Shown here in pieces: positions 32,101 through 36,597 of a stretch of 37,790 nt of DNA. How positions within the stretch are numbered: position 1 is the stretch's first letter; every line of letters begins with the position of its first letter. The DNA is from Priapulus caudatus (taxonomy: Eukaryota > Priapulida > Priapulimorpha > Priapulimorphida > Priapulidae): positions 479,043 to 516,832 of the forward strand of contig NW_014577097.1 in assembly GCF_000485595.1 (NCBI RefSeq). The letters are read 5' to 3'. The notes under the pieces are model-generated. The model ran no database searches, was not told the origin of the DNA, and saw only the letters and a list, made by a program, of their open reading frames with translations. The position numbers and the translations under genes were made by a program.

Positions 32101-35100
32101 ACATCGTAACGCTTGAACCGTCAGGCACGCTGTAGTGAAGGTCGAGGAGCCTGTAGCTTGTAGGGTATCGTTTCTAGCAGTACGGTTACCGCGCGTTTGC
32201 TGTAGCTTTGTAAGTGGTATGCTTTCCTAACAGTACGCATTGACACGCGGCGAAGGCCGTGCTGTAGAGGTAGGCCGAAGGTTGAGGAGCTGTGAGTATC
32301 GTAGGGTATGGTTCTAGCAGTAACCACGTTGACCTCGTGCGCTGGTATACTGATGGATAAGGGTAGTATCTACAGACGGTTGACCGCGCGGGCTGAGCTA
32401 GTGGCAAGGTGAGGTAGCTGTAGCTGTAGCGTATGTTCTACCAGGTACGTTGACCGCGGCGTGACTGTAGCTTTGTGAGGCGTATGTTTCTACAGTACGT
32501 TGACCGCGGACGGTGGCCCCCCCGCACCTAGGGGGGTAGGTGACAAGCGTGAGGAGCTGTGAGTGAGGGTATGTTTCCTACAGTACGTTGGAACGCGCGC
32601 GGTTGCTGAGCGTTTGTAGGGTACGTTTCTATCAGTACGTTGACCTCACGCCTGTAGGTGCAAGTCGAGGAGCTGTATGCTTGTAGGTATGTTTATTACA
32701 GTACAACGTTGAACTCATTAAGCGGCATGTATGGTGGCAAGGTTGAGGAGTCTGTAGCTGTAGGTAATGTTTCGCAGAACATTGACCTCGTGCCGCGTGT
32801 AGCTTGTAGGGTATGTTTCGACAGTACGTTGACGCGCGCGTGCTGTAGGTGCAAGGCTGAGGACTATAGCTTTAGGTACGGTTTCTACAGGGTACGGTTG
32901 GACCGCGCGTGCTGTAGGCTTGTAGGTATGTTATCTACAGTAGTTGACACGCGCGTGCTGTAGGGTGCAAGGTTGAGGAGCTGTAACTTGTAGGGTAATG
33001 TTTCTACAGTAACGCGTTGACCGGCGCGTCGGCTGTAGCTATGTAGGGTAGTTCTTGACAGACGATTGACCAGCGCGTGCTGTATGGTGGGCCAAGTTTG
33101 AGGAGCTGGTAACCGAGATACCTGATGAGGCAAGAACGCCAAGACATCGACCTGCATGCGTTCGGCACAGCGAGGGCAGCTGAGTCGCACGTCTGCGGCG
33201 CGCGACGGGTCGGGAGTGCGACTGCCTCCTGGTGGCGAGCCTCGACGCCGTGGAGGTGCTAGCCCTCCCGACCAAATCCCCCTCGCTGCAGCGGCCGAGA
33301 CAAGCAACGGTTTGTCGCCTTCACACCATGAAGCGACACTCGACCACGTGGCAGGTGTTGTATGCCCGTCCTCATCATCACTGCCTCACTACTGTCTGTC
33401 TGGGCCTGCCAAGTCACCGGTCCAGTCTGTCAGAACTGGTCAGAGACTTGGTTCACTCACTGGCGCAGTGAGCGATCAGATTAGCTAGTTACACTGTCAG
33501 AAAATTGGTCACTCCTATAGTCTATCGGAAACACGTCCAGTCAAGTACAGTCTGTCAACCAAACCTGGTGCAAGTATGCCGGTCATCACTGGTCCAGTCA
33601 CTGGTCCAGTCTGTAAGACCAACTGGTCCACTCACTAGTAAAGTCGTCAGCGCCATTGGTCACATCAATATACGTTCTAGTGCTGTGCAGACGCATTGCT
33701 TTTTACGACAGTAGTTGGCGTCGTGTCAGAGTCATTGTTACAGCAGTAGTTAGAGTAGCTAACACACAAATATCGTCCTCAAGGGCGATCACTAGTTAGT
33801 CTGTCAGAACGCAATTGCTTACAGAGTAGTTAGTCTGTCAGAAGAGGAACGTCCATTGTCCGTCACGAAGGTGGTATAGTAGCGTGATTCACGAACCATT
33901 CGCATTACAGAGTAGTTCAAGTCTGTCAAGACGCATTGGTCAACCCTGGCAGAAGCTAGTGTGAGTGAGGGGATGTGAAATCCGCGTAAAGTACCACGCG
34001 ATTGTCATGTAACGACCGCACTAAGAGTAGCAGTGAGTCAGAGAAGGACACGAATGTGCGTGCGGGCTGTGAATCGAGCATTGTAAGAGTATGTAAAGAG
34101 AGAGGCGGTGCAGCAGTAGAAGTGCATTATTGCGTTGGGTCACATAGTCTGTCAGTATGTCTGTTAATATAGGGAAATTAAATAATATCAATGCAATGTC
34201 AACCAGTTTCATCGTTCGTATAGTGTTCAAGTGCGTAGCTAGGGGATTTTTCAAGCGGGGGGGGCACGTTGGGGGGGCTACATTTTCGTGAGCGGGGCAC
34301 AAGTATCATTAACTTTCTTTGTGTTATACTGTTCTAGACTGCATTGTTTTTAATTCAATTTTTTTTTATCAAGCATGTAATTTTAAATGAGGTGAGGAAA
34401 GGGAGCGAGAGAGAGTGGACGAGGGAGAGTGGCAAGGCACCTGGGAGGGGAGCGAGAAGAAGCAAAAATAGTGGTAGGGAGGGGCACGTTGTCCACCGCC
34501 ACTCCCCACCGTACACTACGCTTATGTCTTGCATCAATCACTGTCAAGTCTCTAGCCCTAGATTTGTTTCCTTCAAGACAGCTAAACGTGTCGCTCGGCG
34601 CGCCATTAGCGTGTGTTACAGTCCAATTCCCGCGAGGAAGGCATGGAGTTCACGACAACTGTGGTGCCGCGTGATAACGCTGCCAGCTGCCACGTGGCTG
34701 TTCCATACTCAGGGATCCCGCCACGCCCTCATGCTTCCGACACAGTGAGATGTACGTGTGGGGTCGCTCATCGGTGCCTAGGAACAGGATAGGCAGCGAA
34801 GCGAGGTGTGTGCGAGATGTGGGGAGGGGGGGGCCCTTCGCGTCATACGCTTGTACCAGAGCAAGCGTATAGTCATGACATACGGTATATGATATTAGCG
34901 TGCTTTGGGTCGTACCGACTGACGTACTATAGCAAACTTGAAACAGCTCTTGTGTGGGAATTGATTCGATGTCATGTTCGTTTGGTGAAAAAAGGGAATT
35001 ATCAGCAGGGGTTTGACAGTTGGGAGGTTGGACCGTTTGGTCTAACAGCACAAGCGTAAGCTTCATTCTGTTGACCTAAATATCGTGTTCAAGTGACTTC

Positions 35101-36597
35101 AATCTGTTAGAAAATTTCGGTGGTAAGAACCATACAAAACTAAGATTTTTTATATATATATAGTGTGTGCCTGCGTGCGTGCTCAATGGGTTGTGTATGA
35201 GTGTGTCTGTGTATGCGTGGTGTCAATGCCTTTCATAGAGTGGAAAGCTTAATTAGTGGTCATAAGTGAGTGCCAATGACCCCAGCAATCATAAACACAG
35301 CTGTTCCTTTGTTATATAGCGCATTACGAAAATGCACATGTGAGGTTGGCGGCCCCCCTGGGCAATAATGACAGTCGAAAAGAAGATAGCCAGACCCTCA
35401 AGTTTATCCATGACCTAAAGCTGTGTAAGTTTGCATCCTGCATTGACATAACGATTAGCTGAATCCATATTTAACAGGCATGTATTTGCAACTCTCATCT
35501 TTCACTTCTCCACTTTTAACAACTTCACACCCTGCTCTGGCCTATTATTGCTGCATCTTTGATCTTGTTATTTGTCCTTATATTTAAAAGTAAAATAATA
35601 TAGTACAAATAAATAAATATAATATATATGTAATAAATGCTAAAATAAATCGATCATAAAAGTGTAATAAGTATAAATAATAATGCTAATAGAATAATGT
35701 AAGATAATGTTCCTTACAAGCAATGTGAAGCTACACGGGGGTTATGTTGGTACGGACATTAAGTGCCAGTGTGATGTCATTGGCCGTCCGTCTCTGTGCA
35801 GATATAGAGCATTTACAGCACATGGGTACGGTGGCATGCTGGACGCGCGTTCTCTCAGTAGCAACTCGCCACAGACAGCTGATCATTCAGCGCTCAAAAG
35901 CAGATGCCGAGCCCTCGTCTGGCCTACTGGGACACAACAGGGTTAATAGTAATTCAGTATATAATAGTATAAAATAATAATATATAAGTATCAATAGTAT
36001 ATAATAGTATAATAGTAATAGTATAGAAATAGTAAGGAGCTTCACCTTCCATTAACCTTCAAGTAGCCGCACTGACACCTCCAGCTCATCGGTGTCTGCC
36101 ATCTCATTTAAATCTTGAGTGTTGGCTTGGTTAATCTGGCACCTTAATTCCTATTGAATATCTGACGCCCATCACTTGCCTGCGTTCTGCTCTGACCTTC
36201 ATCAGCCTCGTAGCAGTCTAACTCTAACTCCTATAATTATTCACACTCGCGTCATAGATGTTTCCTTTTTTTCCCCTTCCGCAGCGTCTGCCTGGCTTCA
36301 CGGCGCGGCTGCGGTCTCCAATGGTTAACGTCGGCGTGGCTAATGCAACGCGTCGCGAGAATCCTACAACACGCGGGGGAGTGGGAATTGGACGTGGTCG
36401 AGTCTCGTGCCTCGACTGGACTAAAGGCAAGTGGGGTGCTGAGAGGACAACTGGACATCTACTCGGCACGGACGTCGAAATACGACGACTGGGCCGGCAT
36501 GCTGCATCTTCCCAACCTGCGACTCACAACGCTGAGTGGACTAGCAGGGCACATCGGCACGTTACGCTTGCACCACGTACGCCTCGCAGCAGCGCAG
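15657..36597 (+). CDS. BLTP2: BLTP2 (KIAA0100/Hobbit), bridge-like lipid transfer protein, N-terminal half in about 25 exons
   Basis: BLTP2 family proteins (human KIAA0100, fly Hobbit, yeast Fmp27/Hob, plant SABRE) are ER-anchored rods of repeating beta-groove units. They carry bulk lipid at ER-plasma membrane contacts. Exons listed below join in consistent phase from the N-terminal membrane anchor onward. Diagnostic matches to the family as I recall it are GKIGFLKLYNVSLLL + EIDAVWISSSL, then VFPHGYNFAKTHQE, LPADLLIRVRSFSVQVNDDP followed by FEVKLRDNFE, the charged segment LDSKIGELRKTHLLLP, and RGQLDIYSARTSKYDDWAGM followed by LHLPNL. The window reaches roughly the middle of the 2,200-residue protein. 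Exons up to 27806 are intact. From 33 kb onward several have frame breaks, and one conserved segment is not found. It shares a promoter region with MED13. Confidence 0.93.
15898..16355. mobile_element. TTAA-flanked MITE with ~125-bp inverted termini
   Basis: Left arm 15898-16021 (agccgcacatgcgcatccaa...) and right arm 16231-16355 are near-identical reverse complements over about 125 bp, around a 210-bp centre. TTAA directly flanks both ends (15894-15897 and 16356-16359), the target preferred by piggyBac-type transposases. There is no ORF of note. It sits in BLTP2 intron 1, about 180 bp downstream of exon 1. Confidence 0.88.
16593..16619 (-). repeat. interstitial telomere-like tract (CCCTAA)4
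   Basis: Just over four perfect CCCTAA units, i.e. TTAGGG on the minus strand, lie in BLTP2 intron 1. They are not bounded by an obvious inverted-repeat element here, unlike the tract at 10.4 kb. Confidence 0.9.
17288..17411 (+). CDS. BLTP2: BLTP2 exon 2
   Basis: Acceptor cttttgtctag and donor AAAGTG/gtaggt bound the exon, which enters in phase 2 and leaves in phase 0. It reads LVKFLIQQWLSVKFHLTVHI then GKIGFLKLYNVSLLLRNDAK V. This is the first beta-groove unit after the membrane anchor and matches the family pattern IG-x-h-x-F-h-x-h-x-NVSL. Confidence 0.93.
17632..17681 (+). CDS. BLTP2: BLTP2 exon 3
   Basis: Acceptor tttcattgcag and donor GTCAG/gtcagt bound 50 bp, in phase 0 and out phase 2. 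It reads EIDAVWISSSLVNANV, equivalent to the conserved VEID-x-h-W-I-S-S segment. Confidence 0.92.
17770..17870 (+). CDS. BLTP2: BLTP2 exon 4
   Basis: Acceptor attttgtag and donor GAGCCAG/gtgaaa bound the exon, which leaves in phase 1. It reads STLIALCVEEVRVQADLHNK then a lysine-rich stretch (RKKKKKVG). The ALC-x-x-EVR-h segment matches the family. Confidence 0.9.
18052..18098 (+). CDS. BLTP2: BLTP2 exon 5
   Basis: Acceptor taaattcacag and donor ATGCCA/gtaagt bound 47 bp, entering in phase 1 and leaving in phase 0. It reads DAMESKLVRAIVSMMP and continues into exon 6 as YMSIRISDVSVVLL. Confidence 0.88.
18241..18427 (+). repeat. 36-38-bp tandem repeat carrying the exon 6 acceptor, 5 copies
   Basis: The units read tatacacaaggcagtaacca + ctgactatttttacag. 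Each holds a branch-point-like ctgac and an acceptor tttacag followed by tat or tac. The last unit's tttacag/TAT is the true acceptor of exon 6. In the upstream units the sequence after each decoy acceptor meets an in-frame TGA (cac tga) within nine codons. Confidence 0.9.
18428..18546 (+). CDS. BLTP2: BLTP2 exon 6
   Basis: The acceptor is the last repeat of the array just upstream; the donor is TTCTGT/gtaagc, leaving in phase 2. It reads YMSIRISDVSVVLLRAVFQD then CLLHSTVNEFSLSCTQEDS. This matches the second groove unit of the family in position and pattern. Confidence 0.9.
18787..18847 (+). CDS. BLTP2: BLTP2 exon 7
   Basis: Acceptor ttttttatag and donor GAGAAG/gtatga bound 61 bp. The exon completes codon GTA from exon 6 and then reads LKLIIHIMTASTKVLRSVEK, leaving in phase 0. 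Confidence 0.88.
19093..19228 (+). CDS. BLTP2: BLTP2 exon 8
   Basis: The acceptor is most likely catcagtttcag and the donor AACGAAG/gtaaga, leaving in phase 1. It reads PGEQQPCIIDVTTNSTLHIH, then VGTRGGFSLLKLKLGVSKPQ and VLINE. The frame stays open upstream of the acceptor, so the exact start is slightly uncertain (cag six bases earlier is possible). Confidence 0.85.
19359..19530 (+). CDS. BLTP2: BLTP2 exon 9
   Basis: Acceptor ctgtcttacag and donor GGACAAAG/gtgaga bound the exon, entering in phase 1 and leaving in phase 2. It contains an acidic linker (QPEKEEQEDVEDTEAEH) followed by NWKYFPEVTLLNVDGTRVAV and LRESGQ, a groove strand pair. Confidence 0.9.
19560..20205. repeat. long imperfect (GA)n microsatellite in BLTP2 intron 9
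   Basis: About 640 bp are almost pure GA/AG with scattered gagac, gagcgag and aag interruptions. It begins with two partial copies of agcat(g)a(g/t)agtatctatgct (19540-19590). Long frames in several registers (Ser-Leu or Arg-Glu repeats) are artefacts of the dinucleotide repeat. The purine-only strand could form a triplex or slow polymerases. Confidence 0.97.
20303..20463 (+). CDS. BLTP2: BLTP2 exon 10
   Basis: Acceptor gtgttttcaattag and donor ATTAAAG/gtaatg bound 161 bp, entering in phase 2 and leaving in phase 1. It reads LLSHVHACSYAGCSNVYRSV then TLTIETIQFDSTLQPMLNPS and QQSPAAQYDVIIK. It sits in the region of the family equivalent to human residues in the 300s (my estimate). Confidence 0.88.
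20791..21046 (+). CDS. BLTP2: BLTP2 exon 11 (3' end uncertain)
   Basis: Acceptor cacctttgcag starts the exon in phase 1. It reads DVLVNATYVRLLSCNKFAVK, GEVGRGHLQLLAQVSACHAH and YHEDIIAYWSTVIPTL, the last part resembling the human HYRHQEFSHWLHLLAL segment. The frame runs to a TGA at 21054. The donor CTCCG/gtttca at 21047 is weak but gives phase 2, which fits exon 12. Other GTs (aacg/gtgaac) would not match phase. An additional acceptor (ctttgcag at 21256) leads to an open frame I could not align. Confidence 0.75.
21364..21552 (+). CDS. BLTP2: BLTP2 exon 12, end duplicated in a minisatellite
   Basis: It starts after gctgcatgtag (or gagcag six bases later) in phase 2. It reads SRSLFWAAVRTWQVKVSAEM, SDASLLTTFTGCPAAITSFT, KAKLAWERQGIDEASTPPTY and SD, and ends at donor GTGACAG/gtaagt in phase 2. 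The final 52 coding bases (gcatgggagaggcagggcat onward) are the first copy of the tandem repeat that fills the next 530 bp. Reading past this donor meets TAA at once. Confidence 0.85.
21501..22080 (+). repeat. 64-bp minisatellite spanning the exon 12 donor, about 9 copies
   Basis: The unit is gtaagtgtacataggagagg + cagggcataggtgagtctag + caccccacccacctacagtg + acag. The first copy is coding; the rest are intronic. Every intact unit repeats the authentic donor ACAG/gtaagt. Intronic units also read gtgagt where the exon has gatgag, creating a second donor, and they carry a cctacag acceptor-like end. Copies 5-9 (after 21775) are increasingly indel-ridden. Confidence 0.95.
22081..23564 (+). other. 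BLTP2: rest of BLTP2 intron 12
   Basis: No exon is recognised. From about 22176 to 22600 lies a dispersed repeat beginning tttttagctcatctgacgta, with ccgtccgtccgtttg and gtcaacagttggg; a relative occurs at 36853-37200. The remainder (22.6-23.5 kb) is unassigned. Confidence 0.7.
22176..22400 (+). repeat. dispersed repeat, AGCTCA...CCGTCCGTCC family, copy 1
   Basis: It begins gtttttagctcatctgacgt, followed by a tgatcgtgtccggccgtccg block and cgtcaacagttgggc. The copy at 36853 has the same order of motifs (tttttagctccaccttgacc, gtcgtccgtccgttacg, cgtcaacattaggtagc). Similar repeats are common in marine invertebrate genomes, as I recall them. Boundaries are approximate. Confidence 0.6.
23565..23697 (+). 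CDS. BLTP2: BLTP2 exon 13
   Basis: Acceptor gttcgcttactag and donor TTTAAG/gtaagt bound 133 bp, entering in phase 2 and leaving in phase 0. It reads LEGCIESLLMHTAGKPDCRV, SDGTTTMWQHQWNTPLFLGI and CIFK. Confidence 0.87.
23982..24234 (+). CDS. BLTP2: BLTP2 exon 14
   Basis: Acceptor ttatatcttacag and donor AATAAAG/gtgatc bound 253 bp, in phase 0 and out phase 1. It reads LSKSDPVVSFHGTVDNLQLE, CCPPVLAIAKHIIQVVSKTR, then AAAQPKLTIGDFNMSFNYIY and LFMTGSNK. It parallels the family stretch with a groove strand, a helix ending in h-h-x-L-h, and WK-h-x-h-x-DMN-h-F. Confidence 0.9.
24579..24793 (-). mobile_element. TA-flanked MITE with TTTCGCG termini, copy 1
   Basis: About 215 bp in BLTP2 intron 14 is the reverse complement of 28433-28639. 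The ends are ttgtatacgctgtatatttcgc and, inverted, cattgtatacgccatatttt, both next to TA. The interior is rich in ttcgcg and cgcgaa with no ORF. It ends only 40 bp before the exon 15 acceptor. Confidence 0.85.
24834..24940 (+). CDS. BLTP2: BLTP2 exon 15
   Basis: Acceptor cgtgtgtttgcag and donor GGAAAG/gtctgt bound 107 bp, entering in phase 1 and leaving in phase 0. It reads VCVMTTVNSLKVDQQDSKVF then VAQEATRLYQFLQQGK. The family equivalent is the ASEVRLDTLTI...ETSTVGIQGL region. Confidence 0.88.
25098..25184 (+). CDS. BLTP2: BLTP2 exon 16
   Basis: Acceptor tgtgttttgcag and donor CTAAG/gtgaga bound 87 bp (29 codons, phase 0 on both sides). It reads MATVVSLDKLADHLCELPVI then RLSYKSQTK. Confidence 0.87.
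25405..25516 (+). CDS. BLTP2: BLTP2 exon 17
   Basis: Acceptor tgtcgttgtccag and donor GCTGAAG/gtaatc bound 112 bp, leaving in phase 1. It reads DVNLQLLDDIHLCWNTNLHM then SFISLAEELQEFITYAE, matching the family stretch h-x-h-x-W-x-P-D-h-H ... h-L-x-x-h-x-x-x-h. Confidence 0.9.
25517..26029 (+). other. BLTP2: BLTP2 intron 17
   Basis: About 510 bp. I see no repeat, RNA or extra exon in it. Confidence 0.8.
26030..26147 (+). CDS. BLTP2: BLTP2 exon 18
   Basis: Acceptor ttgtctgcttacag and donor GAACATAG/gtacct bound 118 bp, entering in phase 1 and leaving in phase 2. It reads GMFPREDETSLNAPSSKPAS then IHARLRGSICVELKLSSEH. The first part is a polar linker; the second is a groove strand (family LTLEVSTAKLTAF position). 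Confidence 0.88.
26225..26640 (+). repeat. 31-bp minisatellite abutting the exon 19 acceptor, about 13 copies
   Basis: The unit is ctatgctgatctgtgattgg + ttcattgcgca, with substitutions. The last unit continues ctgatctgtgattggtcgac into ggctgcag, the acceptor of exon 19. The repeated ctgat motifs resemble branch points. Only the last unit has an AG acceptor, so the array here multiplies the branch-point side rather than the whole splice site. Confidence 0.93.
26642..26915 (+). CDS. BLTP2: BLTP2 exon 19
   Basis: Acceptor tcgacggctgcag and donor CAAGAG/gtgagc bound 274 bp, entering in phase 2 and leaving in phase 0. It reads VMALAGEVTLDWQLKQLTAK, MGKLHIYCDDLAVFTLEDIS, then WSVTIATGQIVFPHGYNFAK and THQE. 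The h-x-F-P-x-x-Y-x-F-x-x-T-x-x-E motif followed by exon 20's WKWLKLVH is one of the clearest BLTP2 signatures. Confidence 0.95.
27172..27333 (+). CDS. BLTP2: BLTP2 exon 20
   Basis: Acceptor atattcttcgcag and donor TTTGAG/gtactg bound 162 bp (54 codons, phase 0). It reads AINIWKWLKLVHQMMPRPFT, ADSPLPADLLIRVRSFSVQV and NDDPFEVKLRDNFE. LP-x-DLL-h-x-V-x-x-F-x-h-x-h-x-DD-x-FEVKL-x-DN-(Y/F)-E is strongly conserved in BLTP2 and yeast/plant relatives. Confidence 0.97.
27713..27806 (+). CDS. BLTP2: BLTP2 exon 21
   Basis: Acceptor cgtatttctag and donor TTACCTG/gtgagt bound 94 bp, in phase 0 and out phase 1. It reads LLIDEYMESEKRRQMLDSKI then GELRKTHLLLP. The charged helix and the terminal LLP match the family segment just before KIEELY. 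Confidence 0.93.
27885..33085 (+). repeat. giant minisatellite containing the exon 22 acceptor and first codons
   Basis: Two unit types alternate. A 45-bp unit reads tgtacattgaccatgcacgc + tgtagcttgtagggtataat + tctac. A 68-bp unit has the same core plus a 23-bp insert, gtggcaaggtcgaggagctg + tag, placed after gctgtag. The short type occupies 27.89-28.68 kb and is clean; the long type dominates from 28.7 kb to exon 22. I count about 28 occurrences of the insert. The unit density of indels rises abruptly after about 28870. Confidence 0.93.
28433..28639 (+). mobile_element. TA-flanked MITE inserted in the minisatellite, copy 2
   Basis: The repeat core reads gtagggta/cgtttctac in empty units. 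Here about 203 bp separate gtagggta from tacgtttctac. The insert starts ctgtatacgccatatttttcg and ends (inverted) ctgtatatttcgcgg, with TA at both junctions, as expected for Tc1/mariner-type insertion. It is the reverse complement of the copy at 24579-24793. Confidence 0.9.
33086..33354 (+). CDS. BLTP2: BLTP2 exon 22 (frame broken)
   Basis: It follows the last repeat unit. Three stretches align to the family in order: AAG TTT GAG GAG CTG (KFEEL, 33094), then ERQDIDL (33134), then LRRATGRECDCLLVASL and DAVEVLAL (33193-33270), matching human KIEEL, ERKNIEI and RRALLTWSLAGLELVAL. They lie in different frames, so at least two single-base breaks exist, between 33108 and 33134 and near 33155-33192. 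A donor GGCAG/gtgttg at 33355 is possible. Given the indel-rich surroundings I infer sequence errors rather than a dead gene. Confidence 0.65.
33355..34577 (+). other. unassigned, with degenerate tandem repeat
   Basis: From about 33410 to 33960 a diverged repeat of gtccagtctgtcagaactgg / agtctgtcagaacgcattgg occurs many times with irregular spacing. From 34215 to 34310 lies a G-rich repeat fragment (gtagctaggggatttttcaa). I did not find the conserved BLTP2 segment expected here (the region around human IQWC...RDYPRYL). Confidence 0.6.
34578..34744 (+). CDS. BLTP2: BLTP2 exon 23, candidate
   Basis: A good acceptor (tttgtttccttcaag) is followed by QLNVSLGAPLACVTVQFPRG, which resembles the family stretch RRQILHLGLPWGNVAVERN. 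After a frame change, EFTTTVV resembles IFQYTVV. It ends at GACACA/gtgaga. Order and spacing fit BLTP2, but the similarity is modest and the frame is broken near 34640. Alternatively it is non-coding. Confidence 0.42.
35802..35941 (+). CDS. BLTP2: BLTP2 exon 24, probable (frame broken)
   Basis: Acceptor ccgtctctgtgcag starts the exon. One frame reads DIEHLQHMGTVACWTRVLSV and RQLIIQRSKADAEPS. The next frame reads PSPRLAYWDTT just before a possible donor ACAGG/gttaat. The P-x-P-x-L-x-(W/Y)-W-D segment followed in exon 25 by RL is a hallmark of the family (human PLPWWDKSRLL). One frame change near 35910 is needed. Confidence 0.52.
36285..36597 (+). CDS. BLTP2: BLTP2 exon 25 (one frame break)
   Basis: Acceptor ttccccttccgcag and donor GCGCAG/gtaacg bound the exon. 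It reads RLPGFTARLRSPMVNVGVAN, ATRRENPTT, VSCLDWTKGKW in one frame, then after GGGG at 36433-36436 VLRGQLDIYSARTSKYDDWA and GMLHLPNLRLTTLSGLAGHI in another. This parallels the family RLLFHGD...EDPYNTTE...[20 protein letters not shown]...SKYDD...LHLPDL almost without gaps. One base too many in the G run explains the break. Confidence 0.85.

Larger units (their letters stand above)
27807..33085 (+). other. BLTP2: BLTP2 intron 21, 5.3 kb, almost entirely tandem repeat
   Basis: Only the first 70 bp after the donor are unique. The rest is the minisatellite described separately, interrupted by a 205-bp MITE at 28433-28639 and by a stretch at roughly 29.4-30.9 kb where the repeat is hardly recognisable. 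Confidence 0.85.

Noticed and set aside
34808-35059. 83-residue frame ending in a plausible peptide (VWELIRCHVRLVKKGNYQQG)
   Set aside because: Considered as a BLTP2 exon, but it does not align to the family segment expected between exons 23 and 24.
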